64,000 bases of DNA from Hemerocallis citrina (GCA_017893485.1 CM030360.1:10342597-10406596), one strand, 5' to 3'. Shown: positions 22,416 through 33,955, counted from the first letter of the stretch. Notes: a model not told the origin generated them from the sequence alone. A program made the numbers and translations.

Positions 22416-23684
22416 ATGGAAGGATCAATCGAAGTGCCATCCTTCTTCCTCTGCCCAATCTCCCTCCAAATCATGAGGGACCCGGTCACTCTCCCCACCG
22501 GCATCACCTACGACCGCCGTGCGATCGAACGGTGGATATTCACCGAGAACCACCCTACATGCCCCATTACCAACCAGCCACTACCGTCCGATTCCGACTA
22601 CCTCATCACCCCCAACGTCACTCTCCGACGCCTGATCCAGGCCTGGTGCATCACCAACGCGTCGTCGTCGTCGCAAAGCATCGAGAGGTTCCCTACTCGT
22701 CCTCCGGTCACCAAAGCCTACATCTCTGACTTGATCAAGAATTCTTCTAGTTCATCACTTGTCACCTCCCTTCGTACGTTGAAATCTGCTGTGTCAGAAA
22801 GTGAGAGCAACAAGAGGTGCGTGCGAGAGTCAACGGAGGCGATCGACTTCTTGGCTTCAATCATAGAGGAGGGTAATAGTAATAGTAATAGTAATACCAC
22901 TGCTAGTAATGATGATGATGATGAAGAAGAAATTGATGAAGCACTACACATTCTTTACTCTCTTCAGTTGAAAGAAGAAGGCGTTGCTCGTCTTTTTGAC
23001 GCAAAGCCCGAGTTTGTGGAGGAGTCGTTAACCGCGGTCTTACGTCGATCCAACTCCCAATGTCGACTGTACGCGATCCTACTTCTCAAATCTCTGTTCA
23101 TGGTAACTTGTCATTCTAAAATGGTGGGTTTGAAGGAAGAGGTTCTAGTTCAAGTAGTGAAGGTACTGAAGGACAAAATCTCATACCGAGCAACCAAGGC
23201 AGCACTCCAAGTGCTAGGTATAGTCACTTTATTTGGAAGGAACAAAGTGAAGGCAGTGGAAGCCTGTGCAGTGCCCGTGCTAATTGATCTATTGCTCGAT
23301 GAGACGGACAAGAAATCGTGTGAAATGATGCTTGTTGTTTTGTCGAGATTGAGCGAGTGCCCGGAAGGGAGGGCGGAGATTGTAGGGCATGCAGCGGGGA
23401 TCGCTGTGGTGTCGAAGAAGCTGGTTAGGTTTTCGCTTACAGCGACCGAGAGGGCGGTGAAGATAATGCATGCAATTGCGAAATTCTCACCGGCGGGGTC
23501 TGCAGTTTCCAAGGAGATGTTGGAGGTGGGAGTAGTGTCAAAGCTGTGTTTGTTGGTGCAGGTGGATTGCGGGGAGAAGACGAAGGAGAGGGCGAGGGAG
23601 ATGATGAGATTGCATGCTAGGCTTTGGAGGAATTCTGCCTGTATTTCTCCTCAATTGCGTAACTCTTATCCTTCTAATTCATAG
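22416..23684 (+). CDS. U-box E3 ubiquitin ligase with ARM repeats, PUB22/23/24-like
   Basis: This 422-residue, intronless gene is the one intact host gene here. Residues about 9-83 form the U-box, starting with FLCPISLQIMRDPVTLPTG, then ITYDRRAIERW and CPITNQPL, and ending with TPNVTLRRLIQAWC. The domain recruits the E2 enzyme and lacks zinc ligands. Residues about 110-405 are helical, armadillo-type repeats (for example TKAALQVLGIVTLF and CEMMLVVLSRLSECPEGRAEI), which bind substrates. A low-complexity Ser/Asn/Asp/Glu linker (about 152-172) is encoded by AGTAAT and GAT repeats. Length and layout fit the Arabidopsis PUB22/PUB23/PUB24 group, cytosolic ligases that dampen immune and drought signalling. 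Exact orthology needs a tree. The start AAGAAATGG is a good plant context. The gene is GC-richer than its transposon surroundings. Confidence 0.95.
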   Translation: MEGSIEVPSFFLCPISLQIMRDPVTLPTGITYDRRAIERWIFTENHPTCPITNQPLPSDSDYLITPNVTLRRLIQAWCITNASSSSQSIERFPTRPPVTKAYISDLIKNSSSSSLVTSLRTLKSAVSESESNKRCVRESTEAIDFLASIIEEGNSNSNSNTTASNDDDDEEEIDEALHILYSLQLKEEGVARLFDAKPEFVEESLTAVLRRSNSQCRLYAILLLKSLFMVTCHSKMVGLKEEVLVQVVKVLKDKISYRATKAALQVLGIVTLFGRNKVKAVEACAVPVLIDLLLDETDKKSCEMMLVVLSRLSECPEGRAEIVGHAAGIAVVSKKLVRFSLTATERAVKIMHAIAKFSPAGSAVSKEMLEVGVVSKLCLLVQVDCGEKTKERAREMMRLHARLWRNSACISPQLRNSYPSNS

Positions 23685-24473
23685 GAGAATAATTAATGAT
23701 CGAGCTAGCTTGATTTGTATTAATGTTAGGGATAGAGATTTTTTTTTTCTTCTTCTATTTTTCTCTTTTGTTTTTGGGATAATTAATTACTGTTGCATGA
23801 AAATTCATGCATGAAAGATTATACAACAGAAACTCAATTTTATATAGGGATTTTTTTTTCCCCCTCATTTGAAACCCATATACTTGCATAAGTTTGTTTG
23901 TTTTTGTGTGTAAACAAAAAAAGAGGGCAAGGGCAATGTCCATCATCATGCCTAGGGCTGCAAACGAATCGAGCTATTTGTATGAAAATATTTTTTGAGA
24001 GATAAGAAATCTGAATCTGGATCACGCCGTTCACATCACTCTACATATCATCTAGATGTTGTGTACAAAATTTTAAAGGATTTGGATACTTCTAGCCTAT
24101 GTATCAGGGCATTCAAATAAATACATATAAATGTATTTCCCATTATCTTCATAATGGGTTGAACGTTTTCGGATGATTCTTATCGCTCATCTTTCTAAAA
24201 GAAATTTCATTTCATCCATCTCACCATCTTATATTAGGGTGATATATATAGAATACATAGAGGTTATTTTTCCTATGTATCTGGGAATAGTTGTTTGTGG
24301 TTAACTTAAGCGAGAGGTGCAGGCAGTTTCAGCGATATGTCTGGAAAGAAAGTTTATCATCACAATTGTTCCCATTGGTTACAGACGTAATAAATGTAAG
24401 TTTTAATTTCAAATCAATTTGTATTAAAAATTCACTTAAACTAGTATTATTTAAGACAAAAAATAAATTTATA
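23685..24473. other. Downstream region of the U-box gene
   Basis: It holds the presumed 3' UTR and AT-rich intergenic DNA. CCTAGGGCTGCAAACGAATC near 23950 resembles the end of a hAT-type MITE, but no matching right end is seen. No gene is supported. Confidence 0.4.
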
Positions 24474-24725
24474 TCTCTAATTATACTATATCTTAAGCTA
24501 ATAGGCCTACCCCCTCTCGGATAGCAAAAGTAGGCACTAACACGTGCTCAGCGCATATAGAAAATTTAGAATATATAAAGAACAAAGTGGAAAAAAAAAA
24601 CTCATCTTCTCATCCTACTCTTCTCATCTACTTTCAAAAAACTAATCATCTTCATCATCTTCTCATTCCACGTTCATAAAACCCTCCGATTTTGAATCTG
24701 ATTTCTTCGTCCAATTCACGCAACT

Positions 24726-24896
24726 ATGCCGAGGTAAAAATCCAAAGATCCTACCTTTTTTTTATAATCAAATGAAAGATCAAAATTTTTATTAGAAATA
24801 TTCTATTATTTTCAGTTTTGTTTTTGTTTAAAATTGTTGTGTTTGTGATTTTTTCAGGTACTATTGTGACTATTTAGATACTTGACGCACGATTCA
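24726..24896 (+). pseudogene. U1 snRNP protein C fragment, copy 1 (exons 1-2)
   Basis: Exon 1 is ATGCCGAG with a donor GTAAAA. Exon 2 starts after a CAG acceptor at 24857 and ends before GTGAGT at 24897. The encoded start MPR-YYCDY and the end, whose bases match Leu-Thr-His-Asp-Ser in another frame, correspond to the N-terminal zinc finger of U1-C, which binds the U1 snRNP and helps recognise 5' splice sites. The second zinc Cys is replaced (TTA), and a 4-base deletion after GATACT shifts the frame to a stop. The remaining zinc ligands (His residues in the next exon) were not found. A non-functional captured fragment. Confidence 0.8.
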
Positions 24897-25377
24897 GTGA
24901 GTCTTTTTATTTTTCTTCAAATTTCGCAGTATTTTTTTGTTAATTGTTTTTCTGTGTTTGATTTGATTTTTAGGGTTTATGGTTTAAAATTTAGGGTGAT
25001 TGAAGCACGTAATTGTTATAGAATTGGGGAGAAATTAAGTCTTTGGAAACTTTATGCAATATGATTCGAAAAGGGTTTCTCTTTTCATATGTATTTATGT
25101 AATTTTTTTTTTGATTTTATGTTAGTTAAATTGCTGTTTAAAATTAAATAACTTTGTGGAGTTTTTTACTCTATGTAAGTATAAATTTCAAGAATTGTGG
25201 CTCTATATGGTAAAAATTTAGAATAAATAAAGAAGAAGGTGGAAAAAAAAACCAATCTTCTCATCCTACTCTTCTCATCTACTTTCAAAAAACTGATCAT
25301 CTTCATCATCTTCTCATTCTACGTTCATAAAAACCCTCTGATTTCGAATCTGATTTCTTTGTCCAATTCATGCAACT

Positions 25378-25547
25378 ATGCCGAGGTAACAATCCAAAGA
25401 CCCCACCTTTTTTTATAATCAAATGAAAGATCAAAATTTTTATTAGAAAGATTCTATTTTTTTCAGTTTTGTTTTTGTTTAAAATTGTTGTGTTTATGAT
25501 TTTTGCAGGTACTATTGCGACTATTGAGATACTTGACGCACGATTCA
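25378..25547 (+). pseudogene. U1 snRNP protein C fragment, copy 2 (exons 1-2)
   Basis: It has the same exon layout as copy 1: ATG at 25378, exon 2 from 25509 to 25547. Here the second zinc Cys codon is a stop (TGA). The same 4-base deletion after GATACT is present, so the deletion predates the tandem duplication. Splice dinucleotides remain intact in both copies. Confidence 0.8.
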
Positions 25548-26982
25548 GTGAGTCCTTTTATGTTTCTTCAAATTTCGCAGTATTTTTTTGTTAATTATTT
25601 TTCTGTGTTTGATTTGATTTTTAGGGTTTATGGTTTAAAATTTAGGGTGATTGAAGCACGTAATTGTTATAGAATTGGGGGGAAATTAAGTCTTTGGAAG
25701 CTTTATGCAGTATGATTCGAAAATGGTTTCTCTTTTCATGTGTATTTATGTAATTCTTTTTTGATTTTATGTTAGTTACATTGTGGTTTAAAATTAAACA
25801 ATTTTAATTTGTGGAGTTTTTTACTCTATGTAAGTATAAATTTCAATAATTGTATATGGTAAATGAGATTTATTCTACCCTTTGTAGGAAATGAAAAGTG
25901 ATGGTTTTAGTTTTTGAATGGTAGAGGGTAAATATCATATTTTCTACATCTTTTGTTTTGTTTGAAAAGTTTTAGTGAATTGTAGTATTGTAAGTGTGTA
26001 TAATGGTTTGATCATTTTGTAGAAGCACAAATAAGGAGTAATATAGAACAATTGGAGGTAAATATTGAGGAACTTCACAGACAATATGAGTCTTTGCAAG
26101 TAAGCTTTAGAATGGAGGAATCTGACAAGATTCCAAGTAATTTTTGAAAATACCTATTTTTTGGTATATCTAAATTTAGAGGCCTAGGGTTTACCTATGT
26201 TTGGTATTGGAATTGTTGAAAAGTTACACATATCGAGAATTTGGGAGTTTCCTTTTAATTGAATAGAAAATAAAGAATGATGTTGGTTTGGAAACGTGAA
26301 TTTGTAATCTATACTTTTGTCATCTTTTGATATAGCTAATTATTAATTATTGTTCCGTACGTCAATGTGTTTTTTATGTTGATTTTATATGATTTGAGAG
26401 GGAAGGCAATTAAGAAGCACACAGTCAAGAAGTAGATAGCGGAGTACATCAAGGAGTCTGAAAAGAGCCGCATCCCAACTTCGGTAATTATTCGATTTTT
26501 TTTTCTTTCCTTTAAATTGAATAGAAATATAGAATATGTTGGTTGGTTTGGAAGTGTTAATCGGTTCATTTGTAAACTTTTGATCTTTTAATTATATTAT
26601 GATCAAAATAGTGAAGGGACATCTCTAAATTTTTTAGTTCCATATAATTTTACGACTTTGTCAAAACTATTTTAGTCTATGCAATTTGCAAAGGATAATA
26701 CTAGTACTACAATAAAAGAGTTAGGGTTGGACAACATGTAATTTGTAAACAATGAACCATCTAATCTCAACAATTCAATTTTAAGTGAGATTTATATTAA
26801 TTATTCTTTTACTCAACTGTTGTTAGTTATCATAATACCCTCAAAGTTCAAATTTATTTACAACATAATTATTTACAAAAGTGTCACTCATATGAAATAA
26901 AAGTTTGTGCCAGATTACGTTATATTATTTACAATATAATTTTTTTTGGATTAGAATGTGCATCGCACATGCAAATTACTAG

Positions 26983-27855
26983 TATTTTTATAAGAGACAT
27001 TCTTTGATGCAAAACTAGTAACTTCCATGAAAATTAATATTTGGACAATCCCTTAAAAAGTGAGTTTGGTTTTTATTATTATTATTTTATTAAGGTTATT
27101 TTTGTTATTTACTCTAACAAATGGTCCATAAATTAAGCATTCACTAACACTACCTCTATGGCAGATTAATTTATTGGGGAAAAAATAATCTTATGATTTA
27201 AAAAGTATATGATATGATATATATAGAAAGAAGAAGTAACCATTCGATCTATTTAAAAAAATTGGCCGATCTATGCAATATCATAGGATACATGGTTTTT
27301 ATTTATTTATGTGTGTTATTGACCCCTTCTCACTGATTGATCTTGATTTGTTCCATTTTCTCTCAAACTCATTTTCGCGAAGTAAAGAAGGAAAAAAGAT
27401 TAAAAATATAAATAAAGAAAACTACGTTGACTTTATATTAATGGAGCTAAATGTAGTTCAAAATATGAAAAACCTGCTGGGTGGCGTGCATTCATGGAAG
27501 ACTAAAGAAAAATTGATAGGAAAAAAATTGATTTTTTCATTGATTAGATTTTATTTGATTAGAAATAGAAATTTATGAAAAAAAAAAAAAAAGATTAGGA
27601 AGGGAATTTTTGAAATGATGAAGATGCTCATTTTTTGCTTAACAAATTCTATCGTCTATGAAAAGATATTTTACAAATCCTACGATTTGTAGAAAATATA
27701 GAGTAGTTATAGAAAATATTAAGAAGTTATATTAGTTGGGGGTTTGTATACTGAAAAAATTCTTTTTATAATGGAGAAATAATGTTTTGTAAGATCATTA
27801 CTTATTACCTAAGATCATTACTCTATCTTCCCCTACCTAGATTTAATTATATCCT
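26983..27855. other. AT-rich intergenic DNA
   Basis: A 101-codon frame at 27273-27578 shows no recognised domain and has low-complexity Lys/Ile composition. No repeat or RNA gene is defended here. Confidence 0.35.
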
Positions 27856-28346
27856 GAGTAATGCTACAATCGCTATCAATTTCACTACATTTTTCTTCAC
27901 TATCTTAGGTGGCATACTTTAATAGGTAGAGGAAGATATAGTAGGTGGGAGAACTTTCCAATAGAAGTATGCCACCTAAGGTAGTGAACAAAATGGTAGT
28001 GAAATTTGTAGGGGTGTAAAATGAACAGGACGGTCCGTCGTCCGTCCGAGTCCGGCTCGAGAAATGACCCGACCATGGACCGTCCAAACTGTTATACGAA
28101 CCAAACTTGAACAAATTACTAGGTCCGATGTTTCACCAAGCTCGAGTCAGATATAAGTCCGTCCGAGTATTATTGTGGTTCGATGCTTTACTGAACCGAG
28201 TCCGGACTATAAAAATTTTGTCCGATCTGGACCAAGCCGGACATAAGTCAGTCCGAGATTTCGGTCCGAAATTGAATATATGACTGTCCGATTCTATCCG
28301 TTCCGATTTACAACTCTAGAAATTGGTAATGGATGAAACATTACTC
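27856..28346. mobile_element. MITE related to the 7.8-kb pair, with a nested insertion
   Basis: The left end GAGTAATGCTAC pairs with the right end ACATTACTC. Internal arms TATCTTAGGTGGCATAC and GTATGCCACCTAAGGTAG are inverted. Removing the nested 310-bp element leaves about 173 bp, close to the size of the copy at 7812. Confidence 0.75.
28009..28318. mobile_element. hAT-type MITE nested in the MITE
   Basis: The termini TAGGGGTGTAAA and TTTACAACTCTA are inverted repeats (10 of 12 pairs). The flanking 8-mers GAAATTTG (28001-28008) and GAAATTGG (28319-28326) match at 7 of 8, the target size of hAT elements. The body is rich in GTCCG motifs. No coding capacity. Confidence 0.8.
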
Positions 28347-28712
28347 TAATAAAAAATATAGGATTAACAAAAAAAAAGTACTAATATTTTTGTATGAAAT
28401 AATATAGCTGCAGCCAATCAAAAGCTGCACGACATTCAAAGTGAGTTTAGTGACGTATTTTTTTCAAAACAAATTACTGTATTTCTTAATATATAATTAA
28501 ATCTAGGTAATTTTGTACTGGCTCTGTGGTCGTTGGCCCCATTAATTAGCCATGTGAAGGAGTAGAAGATAGATGAAGATACAGATACTCTTCCATATGA
28601 TACTCTTTCATATTCTAACTCTCGAAGTCAACACGTTAGCATTTCCCTATATTTATGATAGTATTAAATTATCATGCATCCGAGAAGGTGTAATGGTTAA
28701 TCTACTAATCTA
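28347..28712. other. AT-rich intergenic DNA
   Basis: Nothing recognisable was found in this stretch. Confidence 0.35.
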
Positions 28713-29315
28713 GCCGAGATTTCTTAGTATTAAGAATTAATGCACTCTATTCGGTTGTTGAGATTTATTTAACGATTTATTACTTGTTAGTTAAGAGATT
28801 CACATGCATAGAGACTCACATGCCAGTTTTAATGGTTGTTTTTCTTCTTAAAATTTACTCCTTACGATTTTTTTCATGTTTCATTTTAAGTGATATTATT
28901 CAATTTTTTTCATTTTTTTTCCACGAAAACCTTTATTTATGTTGAAATTTTATCTTAATTATTCATCTTAATTCTATCAAATATTCTTAGAAAATTGTAG
29001 TTTTAATTTTTTAGATTTTATTTTTTTCAAAAATTTAGTACTAACTATATTGGAAGAAGAATTAGTAATTTTATTTTCTCTTAAAAACAGAATTTGTATT
29101 GAGAAAATATTAATTATAATTTCTTGAAATCAGAATCAGTATTGAAAAAAGAATTAGTAATTAAATCATGGAGACTTATTAATAAGAGTGTGGAAAGAAA
29201 TAAATGTTTATCTCATCCTTTCTTAATCTGTGTGTAAAATTTCTGAATATCACTTAAAGTAAAACGAAACGACTAGGAATAAGACCGTAGCCTCACATCC
29301 ACTAGTCTACGTATA
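28713..29315. repeat. Block repeated at 49680-49858 (longer copy)
   Basis: ATTAAGAATTAATGCACTC, CGATTTATTACTTGTTAGTT and TTTTTCTTCTTAAAATTTA recur at 49677-49820. The AATAAGACCGTAGCCTCAC phrase at 29279 matches 49830. The copy here has about 400 bp more in the middle. The two copies flank the split tandem array. Confidence 0.8.
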
Positions 29316-29775
29316 TAATAATTACTGGCGAAAGAGACTTACCACAGAGTAGCACTAAAATTTTGAGAGTTGGCAAACTACTTAGTAAGGAAATACTCCA
29401 ACTTTAGGCTGCTAATAATCTAGGGAGTCGGGTTTGGTATGACACTAGCACATGCTCAACGTAATTTTTTTTTAGTAATGTTCATTTATTGGTTATCTAC
29501 CTCGAAACAAGAAACTAATCTATTAAGTGTCAAAGATATTCATGTTCAAAAATCTTAAACAACAGACATATAGCATGTTAAAATTTTGAATCCTTCCAAA
29601 GTCAACTGTGATTTAAGGCAGCTTTGGCGCCCAGCTTGATTATTGAATATGCATGAATTTTATCCCTAAGATATTGTTTCTTCATTTTGTTACCATGTCA
29701 TATGATTTAAACTTTATTAGTCACCATGTCTTAATTTGATTAATTAGTATGAATAACCAAAACTTATTAGTCTAT
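29316..29775. other. Intergenic DNA before the tandem array
   Basis: No gene or repeat is supported. Confidence 0.35.
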
Positions 29776-30447
29776 GAATTTAAAAAAACCCATTTTGGTC
29801 ATCTGTCTGCACCAAACCGAAATGATTGTAGCCCATCTTTTTCGCCAATTTTGTAAAATTCCGAATATCACTGTTTTGACCAGATTTTAAGGATTATATA
29901 GTCCATTATTTTAAGCTGGTTTTGAGAAATTCAAATTTTCACTGATTTGACAATATTTTATTGGTTATAGTCCACCGTTTTTGTCGATTTTGAGAATACT
30001 CTGAATATCAATGTTTCGACAATATATTATGTCCTATAGTCCACTCTTTTTAGTTGATTTTGTGAAATACAAAATTTCACTAATTTGGTCACTTCCTGTG
30101 GGATTAAGTTCACTGTTTTCGTTAATTTACAATTTCACCATTTTAGCCATATTTTATGGATTATAGTCCACTATTTTAACCAATTTTCAGAAATACAAAA
30201 TTTTGCTGATTTGCCACATTTTGAGGGCTATAATCCACCATTCTCGTTCATTTTGTGAAAATCGCTATTTTTAGTTGTTTTTTTGAGAAATATGAAATTT
30301 CACTAATTTGACCATATTTTGTAAACTATAATCCACCATCTTTATCGATTTTTAAAAATTATTAATATCAATGGTTTTGCCATATTTTATTGGCTAGTCC
30401 ATTGCTTTTTGTTGAATTTTGAGAAATATAATATTCCACTAATTTGA
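29776..30447. repeat. Alternating ~70-bp tandem array, left part
   Basis: About ten diverged monomers share TTTATGGGCTATAGTCCAC, a T-rich spacer, and GATTTTGAGAAAT. Two types alternate: one with AAATTTCACTAATTTGA, the other with GAATATCAATGTTTTGCC, giving a dimer of about 140 bp. The array is cut at ATTTGA (30442-30447) by the LINE and resumes at 49246. Confidence 0.85.
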
Positions 30448-30470
30448 ACCCCCCCTTATCCTACCTCACA

Positions 30471-30472
<2 letters not shown>

Positions 30473-30539
<67 letters not shown>
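30473..30539. repeat. (TA)n microsatellite at the LINE 3' end
   Basis: This uninterrupted run of about 67 bp lies between the tandem array and the LINE 3' UTR. It may be part of the LINE tail. Confidence 0.95.
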
Positions 30540-30543
<4 letters not shown>

Positions 30544-30919
30544 TAAAGTTTTAACAAGAGTTACAAAAACCAGATGGAGGAAATTGGTGACCACCGAGCT
30601 CTGTGTGTGCATCTGAGCTTAAAATAGCATACCATTGAGTCGTAGAGAGGGCATTGGAAATCTGTCGTACTCCTCAACTAGCCTCAAGGGTATGATCTCA
30701 TCCCCCGGACACACATCACAGCTAGCCCCAATACAAAAATCCAATCCTCCACAGGGTAACCGAACAAAAGAGAGGTTTAAAAATTACAAGATCTGGGACA
30801 GACAATGTCCCCAAAAAAAGAACTAATAGATCAACAAGCTGAGTTGCTAAGCCATGGATCATCCCTGGGAGTTCCCTGCACTGTGCTGTGAGTAGGTGCC
30901 TCCTGGTATCATCAGATCA

Positions 30920-31636
30920 CTATCTCCGATAGCCAAAAGCTCTTGAATAATCCTTGCCTTCTTCTTTGACTCGCCGCTGACATCTAACCAATGAGAGAAC
31001 CAATTTGGTATTAGTAATAAGTTTGTCCACAGTAATAAACTTGTTGTTAAAAGTAGCATCATTTCGAGCAAGCCATATGCTCCAACATGCAGCAAGTGTA
31101 ACCAAATGCCAAAAGTGTGTGAACTTGTGCTTGTGGGAGTCAAAACACCAGTGTGTGAAACAGTCAGCAATGGATGGGGGTAGATGAGGGATGTTGAAGC
31201 GGTGTCGGAAGTATTGCCAAGTTTGAACAACTACGGGGCATTGGAAGAATTTGTGGAAGGTGGTTTCCATCGGGCATGCACAAGTTGGGCATGTCAGATC
31301 ACCATCCCATCCCTTGGAGTGGAGTCTCTCTTTGGAGTTGAGTATCTCCCAACTCAGCATCCAAATCTTGCATTTGAGCGGTGCTAGGTTCTCCCAGCAA
31401 GCACGGTAGAATAGAGAGAAGGCCTGAAATGCTGTAGAACTCATATGCCGATTTCATAGTGAAGCTCCCTGTGCTAGAATGCCTCCAATGTGCAATGTCA
31501 GGGGAAGTAGAAGGTTGAACAATGGAGAGAAGTTGCAGAAGTTGGCTTTTTTAAGGCGAATTGTGGTGGAAGAGGAAGTGTGAAGGCTTGGTCTCCAAGT
31601 CCATCTGCCATGATCCGTGATACCTTGAGAGTGCAA
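30920..31636 (-). pseudogene. LINE ORF2 C-terminus (zf-RVT domain)
   Basis: The minus-strand frame 31444-30920 contains FYRACWENLAPLKCKIWMLS, CPTCACPMETTFHKFFQCP and WSIWLARNDATF, the zinc-binding region found at the C-terminus of plant L1 reverse transcriptases. Upstream bases to 31636 continue the ORF2 remnant in other frames. It is separated from the rest of ORF2 by the inserted LTR. Confidence 0.88.
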
Positions 31637-33207
31637 AGAGGTGTAACACCCCGAATTCCAAATAAGACCGAATTCGAGATTCCACAGGATCTTCACACTT
31701 CACTTCGTACAATTTTACAAGAAAATTTAAACATTTCATCTTACATCAGAGTTCTTTCCAATTGTTTACACAGCGGAAGATAAAAAGAAGTACAACAATA
31801 AAAATAATACACAACTTGCAACATCTTTAACATGTAATTAATCAACAGCATCATAATGACTTTACTTCTTCATGAAAAAGTCCAATTCCTGCATAATAAG
31901 CTGTGGGCACGTCAGTTACTTATAACTGACGGAAATGTTATACTCGGCCATTCTCTCTATGCCGTAAATATAACGATCTCAATACTTTAACAAACCACAA
32001 ATTTGAATGCAAATATAGTATTAAATGTGACTACACTAAACATGTAAGTGTATGCGATGTCTTAATGCCTAATACAGATATTTTATACTAAGATGACACT
32101 AATGCATACTTGTTCGGATTCTATGCATCCCATTCTACATAGGTCCGAGGGCAAGCACATACGTACTCCACATTATAAGGGTTCGATCCCTCGCAATGAA
32201 AACTACCCAGTAATAAGAACAAGGTTTAGATATTCCACGAGTACGGATCCCAGTCCCGGAGTACACCGCCCGACTGTTATATAAACTCCTCCTTCTTGCG
32301 AATACCCCATAAGTACCCCTCTAGCCCCGGTATATGTATATACACTGGAGTACGACAAACTATCCGTCTGACAACGCATAGTCCCGGATTTGAAAATAAA
32401 AATTCGTCTCCATCGAAGCAACCTCAGTCCTGGAGTGCACAGCCCGACTATATAGAGTGTCCCACTTACGTTTTTCCAGGTTTACTACACTTCTCATAAG
32501 TGCCTAGTTTCTTAAGTTCAAGACATGAATAATTTATCATACCTAGCGTTAGTTTTACCCCCTACCGGACTTAATCACAAATACGAGATAGCTCCATAGT
32601 CGTATCTCAAACTATATCTCAAATCTTTTAATTCAATAGTGCCGGTACCCGAGGTCTCACTAACTCTAAATCACAACTTTTCATGTACAAAAATCCATGG
32701 GTACTCGTACCCTTCAATAATCATGTATTAACTCAATGTGTGCATATCTTCAACTTATTCATAAATAGATCAATGTCTTATTTTAGCACTTATTCATGAT
32801 TCACTTATTCATTTACAATTCAAAATAGAACAATAATTCCTTTCATGAACAATAGATTCATCACTATAAATTTCATTAGCAATTTAAGCTCATATAGCAA
32901 TTCATATCTCAATCCACATCAAGTATTTCTTACTCAACATAAGTGTTTATTTACATCAAGAGAATTTCATAATTTGCACATATTTTTCCCTTCAAAAAAT
33001 AAGGGTCATATACTCAAATAATAATTTTGGAGTCAAAAACTCATTTACTATCTCAATTCCCCCTTTTACTTTCTCAAAATGTACAAGAAATTTTTTAAAC
33101 CATCTCTAATAATTTCTATGTTATTTTATATGAATAATAGAATTTTATTCCCAACCTTATTCACATTAGAAATTCCAAAATATATTAAAACCCAAAAAAA
33201 AATTCAA

Positions 33208-33290
33208 AAGATGGCCTTCGGGTTTCGAACCCATGATCAGCCAAGACATACAGCAAGCGCCCAAAGCCCATCACACTAGCCACTAAGTCC
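33208..33290 (-). other. tRNA-like module in the outer LTR
   Basis: On the minus strand, TTAGTGGCTAGTGTGATGGG is followed by CATGGGTTCGAAACCCGAAG, which contains a perfect B-box consensus GGTTCGAAACC. An oligo-T run follows. A second, weaker one (TGGGTTCAAAACTTG) lies at about 33383-33440. The related solo LTR has its own version at 16880. This could be an old tRNA or SINE relic in the LTR family. Confidence 0.4.
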
Positions 33291-33910
33291 ATATTGACTT
33301 TGCGTCATAAACCACAACGAAAATTCTCTTATACTCAAATACGGGTTCGGATTTATTTTAAATGAAGACAAAATAAAATGTGTCCAACAAGTTTTGAACC
33401 CAAGATCTCTTACAAGCACAGTAGCGCTCTGGGGTGCACTGGCTGAACAATAAGTCTAAATGTGATTATTGATTAGGAGTCGTATTAATGTGATTTTGTT
33501 CATACTATTCTGAAATTGGTTATTTTTCGTAAAACTTGTTTATTCAAATGATCCAATCTTTTAGGATACTGAGTTAAAATTTTCTTTGTCTGAGATAAAT
33601 TTTAAAACTGTAACTCCTGTTTTCCCGTATTTGTATTTTTATACTGTATTTTGCTCAATTGTACTCTTTCATCTATTTGAGATCCTGCATTTTGTTTTAG
33701 ATTGAATAAAACCATTAAATTGTTTTCGACGCAATTTTTGGTCCTTTTATCAAATTCATTTGTATGCTCGTTGTGTCATTATTCATGAAGAAATGGCTAT
33801 TTCTCCTCATTTATCTCTTTATTCCCCATTTATTGCATTTTTGACCAATTCTCCAGTTGGATCCTATTCAAAGCGGATACCCTAATACCCAAAACCCGAA
33901 ACCCACACTA

Positions 33911-33955
33911 TATAAACCCTACCTCCTAACCCTAATCCTAAACCCCTTCCCCCCC
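33911..33955 (+). promoter_or_regulatory. LARD promoter: TATA box overlapping telo-box-like repeats
   Basis: TATATAAACCCTA fuses a TATA box with AAACCCTA, a telo-box. TAACCCTAATCCTAAACCCC follows, and then a C run. Both LTRs keep the arrangement (39695-39745 in the 3' LTR). Telo-boxes occur in promoters of plant translation-related genes. A regulatory role here is inference. Confidence 0.55.

Larger units (their letters stand above)
24560..25863 (+). repeat. 652-bp direct tandem duplication inside the Helitron
   Basis: 24560-25211 and 25212-25863 align almost base for base; the ATG of the captured gene lies at 24726 and again at 25378, 652 bp apart. Differences are scattered single bases plus a few short indels. 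Each unit contains upstream sequence, exon 1, intron 1, exon 2 and part of intron 2 of the captured gene. Confidence 0.92.
24474..26982 (+). mobile_element. Non-autonomous Helitron carrying host gene fragments
   Basis: The 5' end is TCTCTAATTATACTATA preceded by A. The 3' end is CTAG followed by T. Eight bases before CTAG is a perfect hairpin, ATGTGC-ATC-GCACAT (26956-26970). Insertion between A and T without target duplication, a TC start, and a hairpin plus CTRR end are the defining structure of Helitrons. The 2509-bp body encodes no Rep/helicase, so it depends on an autonomous partner. It contains two tandem 652-bp copies of a U1-C pseudogene start, plus further unidentified, exon-like pieces near 26022-26102 and 26398-26482. 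Confidence 0.88.
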
